This document shows, piece after piece, positions 47,362-57,515 of a DNA stretch of 64,000 nt. The stretch is from Lojkania enalia (taxonomy: Eukaryota; Ascomycota; Dothideomycetes; Pleosporales). The position numbers and the translations under genes were made by a program. Every line of letters starts with the position of its first letter. The stretch's first letter is position 1. Location of the stretch: NCBI GenBank assembly GCA_010094045.1, contig ML986695.1, positions 1 to 64,000 on the forward strand. Direction: 5' to 3'. The notes under the pieces are model-generated. The model did no database searches. It was given only the letters and a program-made list of their open reading frames with translations, and was not told where the DNA came from.

Positions 47362-48436
47362 CTAGTTACCCACAAACTTATCCTGCGGGGCCTTAGGACC
47401 ACAGAGAATTGGCCAGAACTTAATCCTGAAATGGACTGGGATAGAGGCGAAGGAAAGAAGATTCGGCCGAGATACCGTCTTCGACGTCGACGTGGCCGAA
47501 TTCGTAGAACTAGGATCGGAATTCGAATAGGTGCTGGGTCACGAGTTGTTGAAGGAGGTGTGACTATAATGAAATTCTATACTAATTCAATAATAAATAA
47601 GGCTGCTTTATTGTCGGATGGAAAAAATTAGTTGTCAAGACAAGTTGGGTTGATTGCCTACAGAGACTGCATGTCGAGAAAGCCCTGAACGAGAACTTAT
47701 TTCAAAGCCTTGATCCACGCACGAGGGCTCTGACAGTAACTCATTCCTGTAGCGTGAACATAACCGGAGACTCTTACTGTTCGGCAGCGTATCCCCACGG
47801 CGTCTCTGTGTAGTTGAGAACGAGGTCGAGCAAAATCTAGCGTTGAGAGACAACAGGGTCAGCTCGCACATAGTCATGGTCGGTAAAAATCTATAATTTG
47901 TGTTCTACGGCGGGAACAGCACCCAGAGGATATAATTTCGGAGTTGAACGCTTCTACAGTTGCTTCACTAGCTGGATCTTCCACCGCAACTACGGGACTC
48001 GTTAGAGGTTTTTTTTCTTCATTGTATTTTCTGATATAAAAAACTCAATACGCGCAGAGAGTCCCTACAATCTCGTAGAAGCATTAAATATTTTGTGCAG
48101 AGCGTAGGAAGGTATTGAGCGATTGTCGTGGAGGGATGTTTCTTGTTAGTGTATAAACGACATTATGGACTAGAGTAGAAGGTTAGACTTTGCTCTACGT
48201 TACCTTTCGAAGAGATAATCGCCCACTTAAAGAATGTTGGAGATCGTTTGATATCTTTAATGGCGGTCTAATTATGCTATGGAACTCAACTGCAAGATTA
48301 CTCGATGCCCCCGAAAAGCCAAATTCCCAGGCAGCTTAACGCGACACGGCCCCACCTCGCCCAGAATATTGCTGCCCTGTCCAATCGCTACCCAGGCCGT
48401 TCAAGGATCCCAACAAGCAAAATATCCCAAAAAGAC
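47362..48436. other. Intergenic before the tRNA terminator
   Basis: About 1 kb without a supported gene. Confidence 0.45.
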
Positions 48437-48441
48437 AAAAA
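48437..48441 (-). terminator. Pol III terminator of tRNA-Thr
   Basis: On the minus strand a TTTTT run begins six nucleotides past the tRNA 3' end, and a second T5 follows at 48429-48433. This is normal for a functional Pol III gene. Confidence 0.8.
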
Positions 48442-48447
48442 CAAATA

Positions 48448-48589
48448 TGCCAACTACTGGAATCGAACCAGTGATCTTCGCATGTACTTGCATGTGGGGT
48501 ACAAGTGCGACGCGTTACTTGATGATGTCAGTAAATCGTGCGATCATTTTAGAATGATCAGTGGAACTCACCCACTGCGCCAAGCTGGC
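48448..48589 (-). tRNA. tRNA-Thr (UGU) with anticodon-loop intron and a 54-nt D-loop insertion
   Basis: Exon pieces 48572-48589, 48500-48517 and 48448-48483 join to a 72-nt tRNA. Acceptor stem GCCAGCT/AGTTGGC with A73; D stem GCG/CGC; anticodon stem TCGCA/TGCGA with loop CTTGTAA; variable AGATC; T arm ACGG-type stem ACTGG/CCAGT with loop TTCGATT. The anticodon is UGU. The 16-nt insertion 48484-48499 sits at 37/38, the standard place, and pairs with the anticodon loop (ACTTG/CAAGT). The second insertion, 48518-48571, sits in the D loop after G18G19. A box (TGGCGCAGTGG) and B box (GGTTCGATTCC) are intact and a T-run terminator follows, so it looks expressed. Confidence 0.85.
48518..48571 (-). 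other. Spliceosomal-intron-like insertion in the tRNA D loop
   Basis: 54 nt on the minus strand, from GTGAGTTCC to CATCATCAAG. It has a strong 5' splice signal (GTGAGT), a branch-like TACTGAC 11 nt before the end, and a terminal AAG. Its length is typical of introns in this window. Two hairpins are possible: exon CAGTGG with insertion CCACTG, and GATCATT with AATGATC inside. Removing it exactly restores a standard D arm. Confidence 0.75.
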
Positions 48590-49476
48590 ATTTACTGATG
48601 ACTGATGGTGAAAATTTTGTGTTAAATACAATAGATCTAAAGAAAGAAATGACGAATTATGCCACGCGCATACGGGGCACGTACACCGACACATGCTTCG
48701 CGAGTGAGGGGTATCTTGGCAATTTTAGACGAATGGGATCACGGCTGAGTGGGGAACTCTTGTTGGGGTACTGTTCCAACTCGTACCCCGTAAGACTGGG
48801 GATCATCAAACGACGGAGACTGTCGCTCAAGTATCAAAGCCGAAGGAAAAGATTCCTTTTCTGCAATCTAGTCCCCGGAGATACATGTTCGCCGTTGATA
48901 CATTCCAGACCGAAGTCGTACGAACCGTCACGAGGGCAGACAGATGCATCCTCTCTAATTGTACGCAAAGGTCGGCCTGTGGGCAGCCTAACTACTCCAA
49001 TTCCACCTAATAATCGTCCCCAACCCACGGACATTTGCCTTGCCTGGTGGCGTACAACCCTGGTTCAGCCTCTCAGAACAAGCTCGTCCGCTTGACGAAA
49101 ATCCGATTGACAAGCGCAAACAGTAATTCAACGGCATTCCCAATTTTATGGAAGAGCAAGAGTTTGACTCCACCACTCCTTCTTGGCCGGCGTGAAGGCG
49201 GTTGAAAGTCATTTACGAACATTCCGTTGAAAATCTTCCTATTCTGCACTAGTGTCCACCCGGGACCGAGGTTTAGCCTAACCTTTCACTTTTGTAGCCG
49301 ACAGCTTACTGTTGCCGTTGCTGCGGACGTTGCATTTCATCGCCGCAGGCTGCGCTGGAACATACACCTGTTCCCCCAGCGACATATCCGAGCCCCGCAC
49401 AGCATATTCGACACATTTCATACGGACCACAGTGTGCTACAAAATAACTGCAGTTCTCCTGCAGTTTCTTGTCGCC
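48590..49476. other. Divergent region between tRNA-Thr and the UBX gene
   Basis: No supported gene; holds the promoter and leader of the UBX protein. Confidence 0.5.
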
Positions 49477-51075
49477 ATGGCTGACGCCGAAGTGGCTATT
49501 GCGCAGCTTACGGCGGACCAACAGCTTGCCCTCGAGCAATTTACTGCAGTTACAAACCAAGAGATCAAGGATGCAATCCCGATATTACGACGGTGTCAGT
49601 GGAACGTACAGGTAAATATCCCTCAATACCGTCCCGCGAGATGCAAAGCGAATAATCGCCCTGCATAGATAGCAATCGCCCGCTTCTTCGACGGAGAGCC
49701 AGCCGAAGACCCCGTCGCCGCCGCAGCAAATACTCCCACCCCGCAAGACAGTCGCCGACAAGAGACGCTTGTGAATGGTTTCACGAGCTCATCACGATCC
49801 TCTTCATCGAGTCGGCGGCGCATCGATCCCGCGCCCCGCGTTGTGCCGCAGCCAGAGAGCCAAGTTGCCACCCAAGCTCCATTAATCCTAAGTCTTCTCT
49901 TCGCACCATTCAGTCTGGTGTACTCGCTTCTGTCGAAATACTTCCGATTCATAGGCTACTTGTTTCCCTTTATACCGCGGACATGGGGCCGGTTGACGGC
50001 AAGTAGTATCAATACGCCCACCGCCCGAAGGAACACCAGTGGGCGACGGCCATTGAATCCGAGGGATACAGCCGCGCGGTTCATCCGAGAGTTCGAAGAG
50101 GAATACGGCAGTAACAATCTTCCATTCTTCGAGGGTGGCTACGGACAAGCGTTCGATCTAGCGAAGAAAGATTTGAAGTTCCTGCTTGTCGTATTGGTAT
50201 CGCCGGAGCACGACGAGACTGCCTCCTTTATTCGAGAGACATTGCTATCGCAGGAGGTGGTTGATTTCCTTCGGAACCCGGAGAACAACATGATCCTCTG
50301 GGCAGGCAATGTGCAGGATTCGGAGGCCTACCAGGTTTCCTCCGCCCTAACCTGCACCAAGTTCCCCTTCGCATGTCTCATAGTCCACACACCCCAAGTG
50401 TCGTCCACCGCAATGGGGGTCGCAACCCGAATCACGGGACCGACACCCCCAGCGCAATTCGTCTCGAAACTCCGCCAGAGCATGCAAGCACACATCGAAC
50501 CACTAAGCCGCGTACGTGCCCAACGTGCTGAGCAGCAAGCTTCAAGAAATATCCGGCAAGCGCAGGACAGCGCCTACGAGCGCTCTCTAGCCCAAGACCG
50601 CGAACGAGCGCGCAAAAAGCGCGAAGAAGCCGAGCGGAAAGCGCGCGAGGAGAAAGAGGCACTAGAACGCGAGCAGGCCAAAGAGCGCTACGCACAAAAC
50701 CTTGCCCAATGGCGCAAATGGCGTGCCGCTTCTCTACCCAGCGAACCTGGACCGGAAGAGAAGGATGTTGTTCGCATCAGCCTTCGCATGCCGAATGCTG
50801 ATCGTGTGATAAGGAAATTTGCGGCTGATGCAGATATCGAGGAGCTGTATGCTTTCGTGGAATGCTATGATATCCTACAGTCTGATGAGCTTAATGAGAA
50901 GGTACGAGAACCTGGCAATTTCGTGCACGAGTATAAGTTCCAACTTGTTTCGCCAATGCCTAGAGAGGTGTATGAATTGAAAGCAGGCGGCACGATCAAG
51001 GAGAGGATTGGGCGAAGTGGAAATCTGATTGTCGAGCGGACGGATCTTGAGTCTGATGACGAGGGGGAAGAGTAG
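49477..51075 (+). CDS. UBA-UAS-UBX protein (FAF2/UBXD8, Ubx2-type)
   Basis: Exons 49477-49611 and 49669-51075, intron 57 bp (GTAAAT..GCATAG), 513 residues. A UBA-like helix bundle (about 1-55) is split by the intron at QWNVQ-IAIARFFDGEP. A hydrophobic hairpin near 115-150 (APLILSLLFAPFSLVYSLL) would insert into ER or lipid-droplet membrane. The thioredoxin-like UAS domain spans about 175-300 (FLLVVLVSPEHDETASFI). A long charged coiled coil follows (RERARKKREEAERKAREEKE), then the C-terminal UBX domain from about 405 (VRISLRMPNADRVIRKF). The acidic end is LESDDEGEE. Such proteins recruit Cdc48/p97 to ubiquitinated ER substrates in ERAD and affect lipid droplets. Confidence 0.9.
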
Positions 51076-51949
51076 ATAGGATGCGATCCGAGTGCTGAGA
51101 TGCATTGGGTGGCGTTTATTAGCTTGATTTCTTTGCATGGCAGGCATGGGCTGGCTTGATCCTGACATGTATGTATGAATGTATGGTCTTGTGGGCTGGC
51201 AATATTAGACGGAGTTTGAGATATACAGTACTTTTATAAAGTAAATTTGCAGCTTCTTGTCTGCTTCAGAAAATAAAGATAATGCCCGCCGTTATGAATG
51301 TCGATGCTTAATTCTAATCACTAGAAGCTAGAAGGTGAGAAGTTTAGGGCCAAATTGGCGTGAAAAGTCATAACGAAGGATATATACTATCCGCGGCGCC
51401 ACGATACGCTATGAAGGGTGTATTATTGGTGGCCTGTATTTAAATATTTATCATTGATTATTAGATTGCCCTACGGTTGTATTCTTCGCCTAAAAAAAAA
51501 TAGAGTGGTTATATTAGAGGACATAGCCCGTTCACATCATTCTCATAACTCGATTCAGCATGATGAAATATGATATAAACTAGAGCTCATGCTCTTAGAT
51601 AATGTACCATCAAAACCATTCTACTACGCCATTGCTCTAATGTAAGACCATAATGGCAGCTGCGGCACAGGATATAGTTTCCTTAGCGGCAGTGAAAGAA
51701 TAATTACAAGACCTTCACTGCATCAATGTCGACTATCCACCTTCTCACGCGATATTTCCCTCGCATGACTATAAGATATTTTCCCGTGTGTATATGCGAA
51801 AAATATTTTTGTTCTCTCTTTCTCTCTTTCGCTCTCTCCCTCTGTGCTGTCCCACGCAGCTCACCCACACAACCCCCGATCCGAGCGCTGCGCATCAGAC
51901 CCAGCACCCCCCATAGAGAGAAGGTTAATTCAGCCTAAGCAGTTCAGAA
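51076..51949. other. Intergenic
   Basis: 3' flank of the UBX gene; no supported gene. Confidence 0.45.
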
Positions 51950-53000
51950 TTTGGTCGCTCCAGAAGCACCAGAGCCGAAGAACAGGTACGCGAGACCACA
52001 AGAATGTACCTACTGTTTTCCCTCTGACTGAACAACATGTTCACATGATGCAGCCTTCGCATCTCTCCTCGAAGCAAGCGTTAGAGAGAGTCATATAGAG
52101 GGAGCCTTTGGAGTAGCTTCGGGAAGTTATTGACACATTCCAAATGGATGACGGTCTCTAGGAGAAGTTCCCCGTGCTTCCTTCAACCGCGAGTCTCATT
52201 TTCGAAGACCTCCTAGCCGGAAGCGCACACAATAGCCACGTACTAGCATTAAAGTGGCTCTTCCTTGGTAGTAACAACGCCTTCTATGTCTGAACCTTTT
52301 TCTGTCTGTTCGATGCAAAGGGTCCTAAAGTGGTCATCAAGATCGAAGGACACGCTAGCGTCAACACCCGCATCATCCGGGGCAGCATCTTCGACGGCGT
52401 GCCTCTGATGAATCTCTTTGCGTTGTTGGGCAAAAAAACAAGCCCAACATCCGCTTCCTGCTCAACGCCCTGATCCTTTATTTCTTCTTCGAGGCTAGCG
52501 TCCTGGACAACGTGTGCCCCAATGAGGACACTATGTTCCTCAACAACCTGCGTAGCGTCATCATGTAGGAGATAAGGGGGTCGCTCAGATAGGCAGCACG
52601 CCGCAGGCCCCGAAACCGAAACCATCAGGCGAGCATCCACGAGCCTTAGAGAGACTTGCTGCTGTCGATCAAGACGACGAAGATATGGGTGACGAAAGAG
52701 AGAACGCAGAAGCTGGGGCGCCGCGCAATTGTAATACCATAGAAGGACCATCTTGCCGTCTTACCCAGCGACCCCTAGCTAGGCCCTTGCGCGCCCGTCC
52801 CCCCGGATCCCTAAAATCCGCCCACGCGCTCACGAGCAACCTCAGAAACCTCTCCGTCACTCCTTCTCTACCTAACAAGAACACCGGAAGGAAGCGTTCA
52901 CTTCCGGATCCCATACTCTCAAAAGCCGAAGCCCTGACCAGGGAATGGGGAAGAAAGACGAATTGTTGCCCCGCATGACGACCGTGGTGAAGAAGCTGAA
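51950..53000 (+). pseudogene. Decayed coding sequence, family not recognised
   Basis: One reading frame shows coherent protein text broken by lesions. Near 52140-52270 stands FPVLPSTASLIFEDLLAG; near 52310-52440 GPKVVIKIEGHASVNTR and GSIFDGVPLMNLFALLGKK. After a frameshift at the seven-A run (52434-52440), NALILYFFFEASVLDNVCP continues in a shifted frame. In-frame TAG (about 52159, 52566) and TGA (52292) stops interrupt it, mostly where CAG or CGA is plausible. The segment is GC-richer than its flanks and Asp/Arg-rich at the end. It may be a degraded gene or transposon-borne gene. No domain assigned. Confidence 0.45.
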
Positions 53001-54540
53001 GAAAAGGAGGGAATGGATTGAGGCAACTATTGAGATATTTAATGAGAGTGAGAAAGTTAATGCGTATTACAGTCTTAATATTTACCGATGGGGTTAAAGG
53101 GTATCCTTAAGGAGGAGGAGGGGGAGGAGGAGGGAGGGGAGGTTTAATAGGAATGGAGGAGTGATGGAGGGAGGCGGGGACACCCTTCAAACTAGATATT
53201 TGGTGGATTATTTTGCGAGTTTGGGAATTAACTGGGAATACGGATTCAGGCGGTTTGTATGATACGGGATGTTGCTAGGTTTTTGGTGTTTATATGGGCG
53301 CTTGGAGGGCACAGATCTCTTTGATGTGTGCGAGGCATTCTAGCAAAGCTTTGATAAGCCGGAAATACCCTTTATTACAACATTCAACAGTACTATGCAC
53401 AGCATCATCAGACATGCAGAGTGGTGATATAAGAGCAAAGAAGTTAACTGCAGAAAAAGCTAGATAGCAATACGGATGCTGAGCAATGAATTTATTGTGA
53501 TTGTTTAATGTTTTTTTTTTAACTTTTCACCCATATCCCTATCATAACCTTCCATAAATGCCACAGTTTCTGGTGCGAGAGAGTGCATTAGTTTCCCTTC
53601 ATCTCTCTATTATCTCTGAATATATATATTGGCGATCTATACTGTCTAGGTTGTTGGGCCTCCTAGCTATCAAACTACCTAGCTCAACCAACATTAATAC
53701 TGGGCTCCATGGCTGTTATACCTGATTCAGCCGGAGCCAGTGACGATATGCAAGGTTGAATGCCGGGTTCCAGGTATGCCTGACAACACGAGTGGTTTCA
53801 TCTCGGAGTGTCTAGCCACGTGATAGTATCCATTGCCCATGCTCAACAGCCTTTGGCTCGGTGGTTTCTATCTACAATCCAATACCTGCTCATTTTTGCG
53901 ATAGTGGGATGCTGATATCATCGAGGCTGACGGAGTATTAGCCACAGTGACAAGGCGGTGAATGGAAAGACTTACAACTTAATTATGTGAGAATTGCGAC
54001 TCACAGCATTCGTTACGGTGACGGAATCGAGTGTTTCGAAACCGGTATACCGGAAGCAAGCAATCTGGTGGGTAGCGACCGGGCAAGCTCGTGTCCGATC
54101 GAGGATACCCAGCATAAGCGGGACCATGAAATGACTGCCCCCCAACCAGAGCTTTCACGCCTGCTTACTAATGTATATGTGTTGAATGCACAATATTAGA
54201 AGGGAACTTTCATGAATAGCGGAATAGAGTTGGCCAAAAAGCGCGGCAGTGGCATCAACTTCACCGAGCCCCGCAAGGTTAATCTTGAGGCCACAGATAT
54301 TGCAAATGACAACCACTAGGCTTTAACTTTCATTCCTATAGGTACCTATCGTAAGGTGTGCTATGCTCTGCAAAGCTGTGCAGAGCGAGAACAGCGCGAG
54401 TGGGGTAGCTGGAGTCGAGCCAATCAAGTCGTAGGTTGGGTGCGTCTCATGTCCTGCACTTGCTTACGCTCCGCTCATTTACTTCTTCTCGTGCGCGATT
54501 ATCTCTCTAATGAGGTAGTATATTGAGAGATTAGTTCTGA
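53001..54540. other. Intergenic
   Basis: Contains a purine-rich (gga)n-like stretch near 53110-53150 and a T run near 53510-53520. No supported gene. Confidence 0.45.
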
Positions 54541-54579
54541 TCAAAGGTCCCATATACGGAAATTATTGTCGTTCAAATG

Positions 54580-55490
54580 TGCCGGGGAATTATCAACCTC
54601 ATTTTTGTTTCTTGTGATGTGGATATCGAAGTTGGGTCGCTTTCTCCGTGATGGTCCCGAAATAACAACTTGGCTTTGAATATTATCCCATTCCCGTGCT
54701 TGCGGTTTGGTAAGCAGAACCCTGGATGACGCGAGAGGCACGTTTATGTATGACTTCGGAGGAGCCATAACTAAAGTCCGTCATTCTTTCGATAACGTCC
54801 CAATCTAGAGGAAGACTGAGGGGATCTCCACGCAGGAGGTAATTCTATTCAGAGCAGTTGTATCCTTTGATCATCCAAGGATGGGGCATGACTTCAGCTA
54901 GAGTGGCTTGTTGTTCTAGGTTGCCCCTGACCATGTGCCGTAGCATGATTTTGAGATCTGAAATATTTTTGAGCATAGAACTTATTATCAACATATTAGT
55001 GTCGTGAACTTACTTAGAGAAACCTAGGTGGCCACGAAAAATACATTCCTCTCATCCTGCTATAAAGAGTAGAAAGGTCTCCGCTTGGTAACAGGTTTTC
55101 TTCGGTCACCATGGCATATATCACAATACCAAATCTGCATATCTCGGAGCCCATTGATTTCCCTGTTCTGCCAGATAAGGTGTTCAGGGCCGCGGCTCCA
55201 AGATCGACATTTAGCTCAACATCTCTAGTCCTTGACATGAAGATAATTTTAAGGCCTACCCCCTGTATGAGTAACATTATTCCGGTGGCAATAATCCAAA
55301 GCACACCCAATCTGTTGTGCAAATTTGCGGGCGTGTCTTTCAAAAGGTCATGCGAATTAACATAATTCAGCAGCGTCCCACAGTCCACATACTCAAGCAG
55401 AATTATGAAATGTTGTGACTTCGTATACAATCTAGCATTGCGACAATATGTAGGTAGTCGAAAACATCGCGATTGGCCAGCCCCCATACT
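54580..55490 (-). pseudogene. Decayed Kin1-like serine/threonine kinase
   Basis: Reading from 55487 down, FIILLEYVDCGTLLNYVNSH matches the hinge and alpha-D region of a kinase. The catalytic loop is unrecognisable (no HRDLKxxN or DFG). GSEICRFGIVIYAMVTEE resembles the alpha-F region (DVWSFGVILYVLV). After a possible GTAAGT..TTCAG intron, LRHMVRGNLEQQATLAEVM and HPWMIKGY match the kinase end. DPLSLPLDWDVIERMT then follows, the linker typical of the fungal Kin1 group. TAG and TAA stops and frame changes occur. Loss of catalytic motifs and the start make it a pseudogene. Confidence 0.65.
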
Positions 55491-55499
55491 ACCTGTCCC

Positions 55500-56144
55500 A
55501 CGGTGCTAGCATTCTTGACTCTAGATATTATTGACGACCACCTTTTAAAGGAGTGTTAGATGTATACACATTCATGATCGGTTTGTGTACCGTGTAATCA
55601 TCTAGCACGCGCTATACAAGTCTGACCTTCGATGTGTCTTTCCCACCTGTAGTCTTGCGGATGCTCCATGTTCCAGCCTAGGGAATATTGTCGCGTATCA
55701 GGCAGCATCAATTTCTGAGGCAAATATTGATGTATAGAAGGAGGGTAAGTGGCCTGCCTAGCTAGAGACTAACAGTGGCGAGACTATATAGCCCCCAAAA
55801 AAAAGGCTAGCTATAATAGGATAGTAGAAACGCGTGACAAATGTAATAATTGTTCCTTTGATCAGGACCATTGTAGTTTTGTTGTTGAAGATTTGATTGG
55901 AGCGACTTGCGAAAGTTGGAGTTCATTAGATTAGGGGGATTACCCTTGACTAATTCGGGAATATGGGTCCTCTTCTTTTAGTTCTTCTAACTAGTGATAA
56001 GATTGATGCTGTGCGGGTTGTTGTCCTACTTCAGAATGGGCCTGATCTTGAACTGATTCTGTAACCACCTCCTCATCATGATCAGTAATGTATTCCTTTA
56101 AGTTTTTGTGTTCGTCTTGATTTGTATCGCTGTCTTGATCATTC
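55500..56144. other. Intergenic between two pseudogenes
   Basis: No supported gene. The missing N-lobe of the kinase should lie here but could not be read. Confidence 0.4.
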
Positions 56145-56837
56145 TAGCAATCAGTTTCGGCGTAGCTAGTCAACTCTTCCGGAGAGCGAGTAAGAGTGAA
56201 ATTGAGCCTATCAGATCCCAATTCCGCAGTGGTCGATATTTGAAAATCCTCAAGCAGTCGTGCAGCGAGTCGAGCTATCTCCTCCAACGTCTGGTCAGTG
56301 CGTTGTTTTATAGACACTATTGTTGCGTAGCTCGCTAGTATCCACCTTGATCTCCCTCGTAATGGACCTGCGAACATGCTATCACGCGCAACTTACGGCA
56401 GACTGAAGTGACACATCAAATTGTGACTTACAATGATCCTAGCTCGAGTGCAATTTTCCAGTGCATACACGTAGGGCTCAAGGCTGAGATGGAGCTTTGT
56501 GACATCTTCGCTTCTGCCCAGAGCCCATTTTACTTCCTTGCCAGCTCGTCGACTAATACACTTATCCAGAAGCCCCTGGAGTTCGGAGAGCACGATGCAC
56601 AATTAAAGATGATACCAGCGACTTAATTTATCATAGTCTGCGGAAAGGCATCCGAATCCTTCGCATCCTCAGCTATGAGTTCCAGCAGCGTCTTCAATGG
56701 CACCAGCTCCCGTGAGACGGCATCCAGATCATCGCGCACGGATCGGACCTAGCGAACGAACTCGGCTATGGAAGTGGACAGCTTGTTATAGTAGCGATAG
56801 AGGATACGCTTCCCACTGTTATCGAGAACGAGTCCAT
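56145..56837 (-). pseudogene. Decayed fungal STAND-type N-terminal domain (PigL_N-like)
   Basis: Starts MDSFSITVGSVSSIATI, the standard opening of a fungal helical N-terminal domain found in NLR/STAND-like and ankyrin proteins. After a one-base frame change it continues KLSTSIAEFVR, a stop, VRSVRDDLDAVSRELVPLKT, LLELIAEDAKDSDAFPQ, another stop, then in a third frame LSELQGLLDKCISRR and KLHLSLEPYVYALE. Both stops fit CAG/CAA to TAG/TAA changes. No nucleotide-binding domain follows. It is non-functional. Confidence 0.6.
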
Positions 56838-57515
56838 TTTGGTGTTTTGTTGAGCCAAGCTGTGCTGTTTTGACTGTAGTGAGGCGATTGGCCGCTGCAA
56901 CACAGCCTAGCTAGTATCCGAGCTCTCCATATTCATAATTGGTTTGGTTTCCTCGAGGCTTCGCCCTCCTTAACGGGTAGAATTTCAAGCTACTACGTAC
57001 TTAACCTTTCGTGTTTTCCAGTTAGCCAACTCTAAAGGTCGAGTGGCTGGTGGGTCAGTTATATGGCGAAGGTGACGAAACCTCGTCATCGTAATCTAGA
57101 AGCCGAAAGATCTAGGGATCTTCAAATCACCACAGCAGCAATAGCAGAGTAGGTTTAATGAATCTAGGGGTTGTAAGAACGGTGTATACATGAACAAGCG
57201 TAGCGGGAGTCTCAACTCGACGGACCTGACTAAGCCAGTACTGCAAACAGGCCAAACATCGTGCAGCAGGGATCCCGCAGCGCCGTCTGATAGGCCTAGA
57301 CAGGTAACGAGGACTCGTATCGTCCTTCACATCCACAGCGCTCGCACTACCGGCTCTGCAAACTCCCAGATTTTGGACTGCTCTTGTCGATGGCGACGCG
57401 GCAGCCGCTGCCATTGGAAGCAGGATCTGTCGCGTGGTGGTGCCCAGCTTGCTGTCCCTAAGGTACCCAAACTCTCGCTCCTCCACTCTCTTGCTATCGC
57501 GAGGTCCCGCCCGCC
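56838..57515. other. Intergenic, PAN3 promoter side
   Basis: No supported gene. Confidence 0.45.

Noticed and set aside
48448..48589. tRNA considered a pseudogene because of the D-loop insertion
   Set aside because: All stems, invariant bases, A and B boxes and the terminator are intact, and the insertion has precise intron-like borders; decay would not leave this pattern.
48279..48598. Two plus-strand open frames of 92 and 97 codons
   Set aside because: They run over the tRNA-Thr gene on the opposite strand and have no protein features.
52284..52751. 155-codon minus-strand frame
   Set aside because: Antisense to the coherent plus-strand pseudogene text; its own text shows no family features.
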